Below are positions 50,628-61,300 of a stretch of 64,000 nucleotides of DNA, one piece after another. The notes under the pieces are model-generated. The model was not told the origin of the DNA. It saw nothing but the letters and a program-made list of their open reading frames with translations, and ran no database searches. The translations under genes were made by a program, and so were the position numbers. Position 1 is the stretch's first letter, and each line of letters begins with the position of its first letter. The DNA comes from Saccharothrix sp. ALI-22-I (GTDB taxonomy: Bacteria > Actinomycetota > Actinomycetes > Mycobacteriales > Pseudonocardiaceae): NCBI RefSeq assembly GCF_001984175.1, contig NZ_MTQP01000066.1, forward strand, positions 558,001-622,000. The letters are read 5' to 3'.

Positions 50628-53600
50628 ATGACGCATGCCCGCACTCTGCCGGAACTGATCGCCGCCCAGGCGCTGCGCACCCCCGACGCGCCCGCGGTCG
50701 TATCCGCCGAGGGGGTGGTGAGCTACCGGGAACTCGACGATCGGGCGAACCGGCTGGCACACCTGCTGATCGCCAAAGGGACGCGCCGGGAACGCATAGT
50801 GGCGCTGGCCATGCCGCGCTCGGTGGACAACGTGGTGGCGCGACTCGCGGTGCTCAGAACCGGCGCGGCCTACCTGCCGATCGACCCGGACTACCCGGCC
50901 GACCGGATCGCGTTCATGATCGACGACGCCGACCCGCTGCTCGTGCTCGACGGCCCACCGGACCTGGCGGACCAGCCCGCCACCGCACCCGACGTGACGA
51001 TCCGGCCGGACGACCCGGCGTACGTGATCTACACGTCCGGCTCGACCGGCCGCCCCAAGGGCGTCGTGGTGCCGCACAGGGGTTTACCGGCGTTCTCCGC
51101 TGCCGAGATCGCCCACTTCGACGTGCGGCCCGGCGACCGCGTGCTGCAGTTCTCCTCGCCCAGCTTCGACGCCTCGGTGCTGGAGCTGTGCATGGCGCTG
51201 CCCGCCGGCGCGGCGCTCGTGGTGCCGCCACCCGGCCCGCTGCTCGGCGACCAGCTCGCCGCGGTGATCAACGACTTCGGCGTCACGCACGCGCTGATCC
51301 CGCCGGTCGCGCTGGCCACCGTGCCCGATGTCGAGCTGCCGACGTTCCGCACGCTCGTCGTCGGCGGTGACGCCTGCCCACCGGACCTGGTGGCGAAGTG
51401 GGCGCCCGGCCGCCGCATGATCAACGCGTACGGCCCGACCGAGTCCACTGTGGTCACGTCGTGGAGCGAGCCGCTGGCGCCGGGCGGCACGCCGCCGATC
51501 GGCCGGCCCATCCCCGGCACCGAAGTGCGGGTGCTGGACGACGAGCTACACGCTGCCACCGAGGGCGAGCTGTACGTGACCGGCGTCGGGCTGGCGCGCG
51601 GCTACCTGGGCCGGCCGGGACTGACCGCGCAGCGGTTCGTGGCCGACCCGTTCGGCCCGCCCGGCTCCCGCATGTACCGCACCGGTGACGTGGTCCGCAC
51701 CCGTGACGACGGCCAGTTGGAGTTCGTCGGCCGCGCCGACCACCAAGTGAAGATCCGCGGCTTCCGGGTCGAGCCCGGCGAGATCGAAGCCCTGCTGCGG
51801 GCTCACCCCGACGTCGAGCACGCGGTGGTCGTCGCCCGGGACGAGCCGAAGCGGCTGGTGGCCTACGTGGTCGGCGAGACGGCGGGGTTGCGCGAGCACC
51901 TGGCCTCGAAGCTGCCGGACTACCTGGTGCCGTCCGCGTTCGTCGCGCTCGACGCGTTCCCGCTCACCCCCAACGGCAAGCTGGACCGGGCCGCACTGCC
52001 GGCGCCGGTCGTCGGCGACACCCCGGAGGGCTACGTCGAGCCGCGCACCCCGGCCGAACGCAGAGTCGCCGACGTCTGGTCCGACGTCCTCGGCGTGCCG
52101 AAGGTCGGTGCCCACGACGACTTCTTCAGCCTGGGTGGTGACTCCATCCTGGCCGTGCGGGCGTTGTCCCGGCTCGGCGGGCTGCCGGTGCGGGCGATGT
52201 TCGAACACCGCACGGTCGCTGTCCTCGCCGAGGTCCTACCCGGCGAGGACAGCGCGCCGATCCCCCGCGTGCCGCGCGGGAAGCCGGTGCCGCTGTCCTC
52301 CGCGCAACGCCGGTTGTTCTCGCTGGACGGCACCGCCGAGCAGAACACGGCGGTGGGCGTGCGGCTGACCGGACCGCTGGACGTGCCGAGGCTGGCCAAG
52401 GCGCTGGACGCGTTGGCCCGCAGGCACGACGCCCTGCGCACCACGTTCGACGTGCGGGACGACGAGCCGGTGCAGGTGGTCGCACCCCACGGCACGATCC
52501 CGTTGCGCGTGCTGCCCACGCACGTCGGCGATCTGGGTCTGGACGAGCCGTTCGACCTGCGGCGCGGCCCGCTGACCAGGGCCGTGCTCAGCCCGCTCGG
52601 GCCGGACGAGCACCTGCTGGTCCTGGTGCAGCACCACATCGTCACGGACGGCTGGTCGGTGCAGGTGCTGCTGGCGGAGCTGGCCGAGCTGTACGCGGGC
52701 GGGCAGCCGGGCGACCACGCCGAGGCAGACCACACTGTGCAGTACCCGGACTTCGCGGTGTGGGACCGGGCCAGGCCCGAGGGCGATCCGGCGTACTGGC
52801 GCGACCGGCTGGACGGCATCGAGACGCTGGACCTGCCCACCGACCGGCCACGCCCGCCGCTGCGCACCACGTCCGGCGACGTGTTGCGCCGGGTCCTGCC
52901 CGACGACCTGGTCCGACGGCTGGCCGGCGTGGGCCGCGCGCACGACGCCACCCTGTTCATGACGCTCACCGCCGCCGTCCAGGTGCTGCTGTCCGCACGC
53001 AGCCGGCAGCGGGACATCGCGGTCGGCACGGTCAGCTCCGGCCGTGACCGCGCGGACCTGGAACGCACGGTCGGGTTCTTCGTGCGCACGCTGGTGCTGC
53101 GCTCGTGGGTGGACCCGGACCTGCCGTTCACCGCGTTCCTGGACCAGGTGCGGACCACGACGCTGGAAGCGTTCGCGCACGACGACGTCCCGTTCGACCG
53201 GGTCGTGGCGGAAGTCCGGCCCGACCCGGACCCCAGCCGCACGCCCCTGGTGCAGGCCGTCGTCGCACTGCACCAGCCGCTGCTGCGGGACCCGGCGTTC
53301 GGCGAGCTGACCGCGACCGAGCACGACCTGCCGCGCCCGGTGGCCCGGTTCGACCTGGTGGTGGAGTTCTGGCCACGCGGCGACGACCTGGCGCTGACCG
53401 TCGAGTACAACAAGGACCTGTTCGACGCCAAGACGATCGAAGCGTTGAGCGACGACCTGGACGCGTTGCTGCGCCTGGTCGTGGACGACCCGGACCGCCC
53501 GCTGCGCGGCCTGGTCGAATTCGCCTCCCCGGCAGACGACCAGCCCGCAGACGTCGTCCGCATCCGCGGCTTCCGGGTCGACCTCGCCGAGGTCGAGCAA

Positions 53601-56600
53601 GCCCTCCGCCGCCACCACGAGGTGACCGACGCGGCCGTGGTCGCGGTGGACAGGCGGCTGGTCGCGTACGTGACGCCCGCGGTCAACCCTGCCGCCCTGC
53701 GCGGGTTCCTCGGCCAGGCGCTGCCCGCGCACACCGTGCCCACGACGTTCGTCGGCCTCGACCACCTCGACCGCGGCGCGCTCCCCGAACCACCGGACGA
53801 ACGCACCGAAGTCCGTTACGTGGCACCGCGCACGCCCGTCGAGGCGGTGCTGGCGGACGTGTTCGCCGACGTGCTCGGCGCGGCTCGGGTAGGCGTGCGG
53901 GACAACTTCTTCGCCCTCGGCGGTGACTCGATCCTGGGCATCCAGGTGGTCACCCGCGCCCGCCGCGCCGGCCTGGTGCTGACCTCGCGGGACATCTTCG
54001 CCCACCAGACCATCGCCGCGATCGCACCGCACGTCACCCGCGACCTGCCACCCACCGCCGACCAGGGCACGGTCACCGGCGACGCCCCGCTCACCCCGAT
54101 CCAACGCTGGTTCTTCGACAGCCACACCGTGCGGCCCGAGCACTTCGACCAGTCCGTGGTCGTCGACTTCGACGACCTGGACCTGCCCGCCCTGCGCACC
54201 GCCCTCACCGCGCTGGTCGACCACCACGACGCCCTCCGCACCCGGTTCGAAGGCGATCACCAGGTGGTCGCTCCCATCCAGCACGCGGACCCGCTCACGC
54301 TCGACCACTTCGACCTCGCCCGAGGCCCGTTGCTGCGGGCACAGGTCCTCGACGGACGGTCCGTGCGGCTGACCGTCCACCACCTGGTGGTGGACGGCGT
54401 CTCCTGGCGCGTCCTGGTCGAAGACCTGGCCACCGCCTACCACCAGGCCCGCGCCGGCCAGACCGTCCACATCGGACGCAAGACCACGTCGTTCCGCGAC
54501 TGGGCGATCAGGCTCGCCGAGCACGCCACCGACGGCTTCGACGACGAACTGGACCACTGGACGACCGTGGCCGCCACTCCGACCAACATCCCGGTGGACC
54601 GGCTCGGCCCGAACACCGTCGGCTCGCAGCGCGAGGTGACCGTCCGGCTCACCGCCGAGGAGACCGCCGCACTGCTCCGCGACGTGCCCGGTGTCTACCG
54701 GACGCAGGTCAACGACGTGCTGCTGACCGCCCTGGGCCGGGTGCTGGCGGACTGGACCGGTCGGCAAAAGGTGCTGGTGGACCTGGAAGGCCACGGCCGC
54801 GAGGAGCTGTTCCCCGACATCGACCTCTCCCGCACGGTCGGCTGGTTCACCACCGTGTTCCCCGTCGCGCTCGACCTGCCGGACGGCGACTGGGGCACGG
54901 CCCTCAAGCAGGTGAAGGAGCAGCTGCGCGCGGTGCCCCGGCGCGGCATCGGGTACGGCGTGCTGCGCCACCTCACCCGCACCGCGCCCGCCTGCGGCCC
55001 GCGTGTCGCCTTCAACTACCTGGGCCGGTTCGCCGAGGACCAGCGCGACCTGGAGCTGTCCGCCGATCCGAACGCGCCGCGCCCGCACCTGCTGGACGTC
55101 GTCGGCCAAGTACGCGGTGACCGGCTGGAGTTCAGCTTCCACTACAGCGAGAACACGCACGACCGCAACACGATCACCGGCTTGGCCGACGGGTTCGCCG
55201 CCGCGCTGCGCGGCATCGTGGCGCACTGCGCCGAGCCCGGCACGGGCGGCCGCACGCCGTCCGACTTCCCGTTGGCCGATCTCACCCAGGCCGAGGTGGA
55301 CCGGATCACCGGTGCGGACGCCTACCCGCTCACCCCGATGCAGGCCGGCATGGTCTTCCACGGCCTGGGCGACCAGGGCGTGTACTTCCAGCAGACCACG
55401 TTCGTGGTGGACGGCGTCACCGACCCGGCCGAGTTCGCCCGGGCCTGGCAGCGGGTGGTCGACCGGACGCCCGTGCTGCGCAGTTCGGTGCTGTGGGAGG
55501 GCGTGCGGGAGCCGTTGCAGGTGGTGCACGAGCACGCCCGCGTGCCGTTCACCTTCCTGGACTGGAGCGACCTGGACGAGACCGGCCGCGCCGACCGGCT
55601 GCGCGAGTTGCTGGCCGAGGACCGGGCGCAGGGCATCGACCTCGGTGTCGCGCCGTTGATGCGGGTCGCGATCGCCCGCCTCTCCCCCACCAGCGTCCAG
55701 GTGCTGTGGACGTTCCACCACGTGCTGCTGGACGGCTGGAGCATCTTCCACGTGCTGTCCGACGTGCTCAACCCCGGCGACCTCCCGGAACGCCGACCGT
55801 TCCGCGACTACGTCGCCTGGCTCGCACAGCAACGGGACGACGACGCGGCGGAGGCGCACTGGCGGGGCGTCCTCGGTACGTTCGACTCACCCACCCCGCT
55901 GCCCGCCGACCGCCCGGCGCCGCACGGCACCTCGTCCGAACGCGTCCCGGTCGAGCTGACCGCAGCCGAATCCGAAAAGCTTTACGAGTTCGCCCGCCGG
56001 CACCGACTCACCCCGAGCGCGATCGTGCAGGGCGCGTGGGCGCTGCTGCTGGCCCGCTCCAGCGGCCGGCGTGACGTGTGCTTCGGCGCGACCGTCTCCG
56101 GCCGCCCGGCGGACCTGCCCGGCGTGGACGCGATCACCGGCATCTTCATCAACACCCTGCCGGTGCGGGTCCAGGTCGACGGCGCCGCGCCGGTCGCGGA
56201 CTGGCTGCGCTCGGTGCAGGACGGCCAGGTCGAGTCGCGCCGGTTCGAGCACGTGCCGCTGACCCGGATCCAGGGCTGGAGCGGCGTCGAGCGCGGCACG
56301 GACCTGTTCGACAGCGTCGTGGTGTTCGAGAACTACCCGGCCGACCTCGCCGAGGGTATGGGGCTGCGCGAGCTGTCCGCCGTCGAGACCACCAGCTTCC
56401 CGCTCAGCGCCACCGTCTACCCGGCCGAACGGCTGGGCGTGCTGCTCGGGTACGAGCCGGCGATGTTCGACGTCACCACCGTCGAACGGCTCGGCGCACG
56501 GCTGCGCACCCTGCTGGTCGGGCTCACCGCCGACGCCGACCGGCCGGTGGCCGACGTGCCGTGGCTGTCCGACGCCGAGATCCGGCAGGTGCTGGTCGAC

Positions 56601-58340
56601 TGGAACGGCTCGTCCGCCCCCACCCCGATCACGGACACCATCCCGTCCCTGTTCGCCGCACAAGCCGCGCGCACACCCGATGCGGTCGCGGTGACGTGCG
56701 AGGGCACCAGCCTGACCTACCGGGAACTGGACGAACGCGCGAACCGCCTGGCACACCACCTGATCGCGGCGGGCGCGCGGCCGGAAACGCTGGTGGCGTT
56801 GGAGTTCCCCCGATCGGCGGATCTCGTCGTCGCGGTGCTGGGTGTGTTGAAGGCCGGAGCGGCCTACTTGCCGCTGGATGTCTCGTACCCGGCAGACCGG
56901 GTCTCGTACATGGTCGACGACTCCCGGCCGGTGCTCACGCTGGACCGTCTGCCGGACCTCTCGGGTCTGCCGGCCACCGCGCCGAACGTCCTGGTACGCC
57001 CGGACAACGCGGCGTACGTGATCTACACGTCCGGTTCGACCGGTAGGCCGAAGGGAGTGGTCGTCCCGCACGCCAACGTGGTTCGGCTGTTCAGCGCAAC
57101 CGACCACTGGTTCGGCTTCGGCCCCGACGACGTGTGGACCCTCTTCCACAGCTACGCCTTCGACTTCTCGGTCTGGGAACTGTGGGGCGCGCTGCTGCAC
57201 GGCGGACGGCTCGTCGTCGTGCCGTACGACGTCTCGCGGTCGCCGCGCGACTTCGCCCGACTCGTCGCCGACGAACGCGTGACCGTGCTCAACCAGACCC
57301 CGTCGGCGTTCTACCAACTGCTGGCCGAGGCGCCCGATCTCGACGTCAGGTACGTCATCTTCGGCGGTGAAGCCCTCGACGTGCGCAAACTCGACGCGTG
57401 GCGCGGGCGTGGGCGGCTGGTCAACATGTACGGCATCACCGAGACCACGGTCCACGTCACCTGGAGCGCTGTCTCCTCTTCCGGGCGTGACGGCTCGATC
57501 GGCGAGCCGATCCCGGACCTGCGGGTCTACGTGTTGGACGACGACCTGAAGCCGGTACCGGCCGGTGTGCCCGGCGAGATGTACGTAGCCGGTCCCGGTG
57601 TGGCGCGCGGCTACCTCAACCGGCCCGGTCTGACCGCGCAACGCTTTCCGGCCGATCCCTTCGGTCCACCCGGCGAACGGCTGTACCGCACGGGTGACCT
57701 GGCGCGATGGGTCGGCGGTCGGTTGGAATACCTGGGCCGACTGGACCAACAGGTGAAAATCCGCGGGTTCCGGGTCGAACTCGGCGAGGTGGAGGCGGCG
57801 CTCCGGGCGCATCCCTCCGTCTCCCAAGTCGTTGTAGTGGCGAACGAGCACCGCCTGGTGGCGTACTTCGTGCCGGACAAGCCGACAACGGCATCGGAGT
57901 TGCGCGACCACACGGCCAGGGTCCTGCCCGACCACATGGTCCCGGCGGCGTTCGTCGCACTGGACAGCTTGCCGCTGACCGCGAACGGCAAGCTGGACCG
58001 CGTCGCGCTCCCCGCGCCCGAGCGCGACGCGGTCACGTCCAGCGACTACGTGGCACCGCGCACCGAGACCGAAGAGGCGATCGCCGCGATCTGGGCCGAC
58101 GTGCTCGGCGTCGACCAGGTCGGCGTGGCGGACAGCTTCTTCGCCCTGGGCGGCGACTCCATCCGCGGCCTGCACATCACCGCTCGCACCAAAGCGGCGT
58201 TCGACGTGGACCTCTCCCCGCGAGACGTCCTCACCGCGCGCACCGTTTCCGCGCTGGCCGACTTGGTCGAAGACCTGGTCCTGGCCGATCTCGAAGCACT
58301 CGCCAACGATCTCGAAACCATCGCGGACGGAGAGGCGTGA
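50628..58340 (+). CDS. Nonribosomal peptide synthetase, A-T / C-(A remnant)-T-E / C-A-T
   Basis: The 2570-residue enzyme has: an adenylation domain (A3 motif at Y135, YTSGSTGRPKG) and carrier (S506); a condensation domain (HHIVTDG, 669-675); a short adenylation remnant (about 976-1070: IRGFRVDLAEVE); a carrier (S1101); an epimerisation domain (HHLVVDG, 1251-1257); a condensation domain (HHVLLDG, 1697-1703); an adenylation domain (Y2133) and carrier (S2511). It starts without a condensation domain, so it is an initiating enzyme, and has no thioesterase. By GrsA alignment the first code reads DALVVGAVVK, close to aromatic (Tyr/Trp-type) codes I remember. The last reads DFWSIGMVHK, a threonine-type code. 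An AGAAAGG site precedes the ATG. Confidence 0.92.
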   Translation: MTHARTLPELIAAQALRTPDAPAVVSAEGVVSYRELDDRANRLAHLLIAKGTRRERIVALAMPRSVDNVVARLAVLRTGAAYLPIDPDYPADRIAFMIDDADPLLVLDGPPDLADQPATAPDVTIRPDDPAYVIYTSGSTGRPKGVVVPHRGLPAFSAAEIAHFDVRPGDRVLQFSSPSFDASVLELCMALPAGAALVVPPPGPLLGDQLAAVINDFGVTHALIPPVALATVPDVELPTFRTLVVGGDACPPDLVAKWAPGRRMINAYGPTESTVVTSWSEPLAPGGTPPIGRPIPGTEVRVLDDELHAATEGELYVTGVGLARGYLGRPGLTAQRFVADPFGPPGSRMYRTGDVVRTRDDGQLEFVGRADHQVKIRGFRVEPGEIEALLRAHPDVEHAVVVARDEPKRLVAYVVGETAGLREHLASKLPDYLVPSAFVALDAFPLTPNGKLDRAALPAPVVGDTPEGYVEPRTPAERRVADVWSDVLGVPKVGAHDDFFSLGGDSILAVRALSRLGGLPVRAMFEHRTVAVLAEVLPGEDSAPIPRVPRGKPVPLSSAQRRLFSLDGTAEQNTAVGVRLTGPLDVPRLAKALDALARRHDALRTTFDVRDDEPVQVVAPHGTIPLRVLPTHVGDLGLDEPFDLRRGPLTRAVLSPLGPDEHLLVLVQHHIVTDGWSVQVLLAELAELYAGGQPGDHAEADHTVQYPDFAVWDRARPEGDPAYWRDRLDGIETLDLPTDRPRPPLRTTSGDVLRRVLPDDLVRRLAGVGRAHDATLFMTLTAAVQVLLSARSRQRDIAVGTVSSGRDRADLERTVGFFVRTLVLRSWVDPDLPFTAFLDQVRTTTLEAFAHDDVPFDRVVAEVRPDPDPSRTPLVQAVVALHQPLLRDPAFGELTATEHDLPRPVARFDLVVEFWPRGDDLALTVEYNKDLFDAKTIEALSDDLDALLRLVVDDPDRPLRGLVEFASPADDQPADVVRIRGFRVDLAEVEQALRRHHEVTDAAVVAVDRRLVAYVTPAVNPAALRGFLGQALPAHTVPTTFVGLDHLDRGALPEPPDERTEVRYVAPRTPVEAVLADVFADVLGAARVGVRDNFFALGGDSILGIQVVTRARRAGLVLTSRDIFAHQTIAAIAPHVTRDLPPTADQGTVTGDAPLTPIQRWFFDSHTVRPEHFDQSVVVDFDDLDLPALRTALTALVDHHDALRTRFEGDHQVVAPIQHADPLTLDHFDLARGPLLRAQVLDGRSVRLTVHHLVVDGVSWRVLVEDLATAYHQARAGQTVHIGRKTTSFRDWAIRLAEHATDGFDDELDHWTTVAATPTNIPVDRLGPNTVGSQREVTVRLTAEETAALLRDVPGVYRTQVNDVLLTALGRVLADWTGRQKVLVDLEGHGREELFPDIDLSRTVGWFTTVFPVALDLPDGDWGTALKQVKEQLRAVPRRGIGYGVLRHLTRTAPACGPRVAFNYLGRFAEDQRDLELSADPNAPRPHLLDVVGQVRGDRLEFSFHYSENTHDRNTITGLADGFAAALRGIVAHCAEPGTGGRTPSDFPLADLTQAEVDRITGADAYPLTPMQAGMVFHGLGDQGVYFQQTTFVVDGVTDPAEFARAWQRVVDRTPVLRSSVLWEGVREPLQVVHEHARVPFTFLDWSDLDETGRADRLRELLAEDRAQGIDLGVAPLMRVAIARLSPTSVQVLWTFHHVLLDGWSIFHVLSDVLNPGDLPERRPFRDYVAWLAQQRDDDAAEAHWRGVLGTFDSPTPLPADRPAPHGTSSERVPVELTAAESEKLYEFARRHRLTPSAIVQGAWALLLARSSGRRDVCFGATVSGRPADLPGVDAITGIFINTLPVRVQVDGAAPVADWLRSVQDGQVESRRFEHVPLTRIQGWSGVERGTDLFDSVVVFENYPADLAEGMGLRELSAVETTSFPLSATVYPAERLGVLLGYEPAMFDVTTVERLGARLRTLLVGLTADADRPVADVPWLSDAEIRQVLVDWNGSSAPTPITDTIPSLFAAQAARTPDAVAVTCEGTSLTYRELDERANRLAHHLIAAGARPETLVALEFPRSADLVVAVLGVLKAGAAYLPLDVSYPADRVSYMVDDSRPVLTLDRLPDLSGLPATAPNVLVRPDNAAYVIYTSGSTGRPKGVVVPHANVVRLFSATDHWFGFGPDDVWTLFHSYAFDFSVWELWGALLHGGRLVVVPYDVSRSPRDFARLVADERVTVLNQTPSAFYQLLAEAPDLDVRYVIFGGEALDVRKLDAWRGRGRLVNMYGITETTVHVTWSAVSSSGRDGSIGEPIPDLRVYVLDDDLKPVPAGVPGEMYVAGPGVARGYLNRPGLTAQRFPADPFGPPGERLYRTGDLARWVGGRLEYLGRLDQQVKIRGFRVELGEVEAALRAHPSVSQVVVVANEHRLVAYFVPDKPTTASELRDHTARVLPDHMVPAAFVALDSLPLTANGKLDRVALPAPERDAVTSSDYVAPRTETEEAIAAIWADVLGVDQVGVADSFFALGGDSIRGLHITARTKAAFDVDLSPRDVLTARTVSALADLVEDLVLADLEALANDLETIADGEA

Positions 58341-58347
58341 CCAACCG

Positions 58348-61300
58348 ATGACCACGTCCAAGCACGATCGCATCTCCGCGTTGCCCGAGCACCTGCGGGA
58401 ACGGCTCCGCGACCGGCTCGCGGGACGGGCCGCACCCCGCGCCGACGTCATCCCTCTCGCGCCACGGGACGAGCCGCTGCCGCTGTCCGCGGGTCAGCAG
58501 CGGCTGTGGTTCCTGGCCCAGTTCCAGCCGGAGAGCACCGAGTACACCAGCGCGATCGCGTTGCGGCTCACCGGTTCCCTCGACCTGCCCCGGCTGACCG
58601 GCGCGCTGCGCGGGCTGGTGCGGCGGCACGAATCGCTGCGCACGACGTTCGAGCAGGTCGACGGCCGCCCGGTGCAGGTCGTGCACGAAGACGTCAGCCT
58701 CGACGTGGTCGCGACCGACGACCTGCGCGCGGAACTGGACCGGCCGTTCGACCTGCGGCACGGCCCGCTGTTCCGTGCCGCGCTGCTGACCGAGTCGGCC
58801 GACGTGCACGTGCTGCTGCTGACCTCGCACCACATCGTGGTGGACGGCTGGTCGCTCGGCGTGCTGGCGGACGAACTCGGCGCGCTGTACCGGGGTGAAA
58901 CGCTTGCCCCACCCCGGTTGCAGTACGCCGACTACGCCGTTTGGCAGCGCGGACGGCCGGTCGACACGGGCTTCTGGGTCGACCGGCTCGCCGGGGTCGC
59001 GCCGCTGGACCTGCCCACCGACCGGCCGCGCCCGGCGGAGCGCACGTCGGCCGGTGCCACGCACGAGTTCACCGTGCCCTCCCGGTTGGCCGGCGACCTG
59101 GCGGAGCTGGCCCGGATCAACCAGACCACGCTGTTCACCGCGCTGATGGCCGCGTGCCAACTGCTGCTGGCCCGCTACACCGGGCAGGACGACATCGCGA
59201 TCGGCACCGTCACCAGCGGGCGCGACCGGCCGGAGCTGGCCGGGCTGGTCGGGTTCCTGGTCGGCACCGTGGTGCTGCGGTCCACTGTGGACAGATCGCG
59301 GTCGTTCGCCGAGTTCCTGGCCGAGGCCAACCGCACCGCGCTGGACGCGTTCGCGCACGACGACGTGCCGTTCGACCGGGTGGTGGAGGCGGTGGGCGCG
59401 TCCCGCGACCCGAGCCGGACGCCCCTGTTCGACGTGATGGTGGTCCTCCAGAACGCCGGCCGCGCGTTGCCGGACCTGCCCGGACTGCACGTCGAGGAGT
59501 ACCCGCTCACCCGGCAGTGGGCGAACTTCGACCTGAGCATCGACTTCACCGAGACCCCGGACGGCCTGCACGGGTCGGTCGAGTACAGCACCGACCTGTT
59601 CGACGCGGACACGATCGACCGGATGACCCGGCACCTGCTCGTGCTGATGGGCGCGATCACCGCCGACCCGTACCGGCCGATGGCCGAGCTGTCCATGCTG
59701 CTCGGCGACGAGCCGGACGGTCGGGGCCCGGTGCTGGCCGTGCCGGACACCACGTTCCCGGCGTTGTTCGAGGCGCAGGCCCGCCGCACGCCGGACGCCA
59801 CGGCGCTGGTGTGCGACGGCACCAGTCTGACCTTCGCCGAGGTCGACGCGAGGGCGAACCGGCTGGCCCACCACCTGCTCCGCGAGGGCGTCGAGCCGGA
59901 GCGGATCGTCGCGCTGTCGTTGCCGCGCGGGGTCGACTGGGTCGTCGGCATCCTGGGCATCCTCAAGGCGGGCGCGGTGTACCTGCCGGTCGATCCCGGT
60001 CTGCCGGACGCGCGCCGGCAGTACCTGTTGGAGGACTCCGGCGCGGTGCACGTGATCGACGCGCCGATCGACACCTCCGGCCTGCCCGAGACGGACCCGC
60101 TGGTGCCGCTGCGGCCCGACCACGCGGCGTACGTCATCTACACGTCCGGCTCGACCGGCAAGCCCAAGGGTGTCGTGGTCGAGCACCGGCAGTTGGTGAA
60201 CCTGCTGCACAACCACCGCGAGGACTTCGCCCGCGAACACCTGCGGGTCGCGGTGTCCGCCGTGTTCTCCTTCGACACGTCGTGGGAAGGGCCGCTGCTC
60301 ATGGCCGACGGCCACGAGCTGCACGTGCTCACCGACGAAGTGCGGCTGGAGCCCACCGCGCTGGTGCGGTACGTGCGGGAACACCGGATCGACTTCCTCG
60401 ACCTCACCCCGTCCTACGTCCAGCAGCTCATCCCGGCCGGCCTGCTCGACGGCGAGCACCGGCCCAAGGTGTTGATGCTCGGCGGCGAGGCCCTGGGCAC
60501 GGCGCTGTGGCAGGAGCTGGCGCGGGCCGACGTCGCGGCCCACAACTTCTACGGACCCACCGAGACCACGGTCGACGCGGTGTCCTGCGTGATCACCGGC
60601 GACCGGCCGGTCATCGGCCGGCCGTTGAGCAACCTCACCGCGCACGTGCTGGACGACGACCTGCGGCCGTTGCCGGTGGGTGTGCCCGGTGAGCTGTTCC
60701 TCGGCGGCCCCCAGGTGGCCCGTGGCTACCTGAACCGGCCGGGGCTGACCGCGGACCGGTTCCTCGCCGACCCGTTCGGTCCGCCCGGATCGCGCATGTA
60801 CCGCACGGGCGACCGGGTCCGGTGGGTCACCGTCGGCGGAGCCGACAACCGGACGCAGTTGGGCATCCTTGAATACCTGGGGCGGACCGACGACCAGGTC
60901 AAGATCCGGGGCTTCCGGATCGAGCCCGGCGAGGTCGAAGCCGCGCTGGTGAGCCACCCGGACGTCACCGAGGCGGCCGTCGTCGCCCGTGCGGACAACG
61001 GGCACACCCGACTGGTCGGGTACGTCGTCACGACCGGGCCGGTCGACCTGCGCGAACACCTGCGGCACCTGTTGCCGGACTACCAGGTGCCATCGGCGTT
61101 CGTGGAGCTGGACCGGCTGCCGTTGACGCCGAACGGGAAGCTGGACCGGGCCGCGCTGCCCGCGCCGCAGGCCGTCGCCGACGGCGAGTACGTCCCGCCG
61201 CGCACGCCCGTCGAAGCCGAGCTGGCCCGGATCTGGGCCGAGGTGCTGGGCGCGGAACGGGTCGGTGTCGAGGACAACTTCTTCGCGGTGGGCGGCGATT

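Noticed and set aside
52236..55859. 1207-codon minus-strand frame inside the NRPS gene
   Set aside because: It lies fully antisense to conserved NRPS domains and has only biased composition, no motif.
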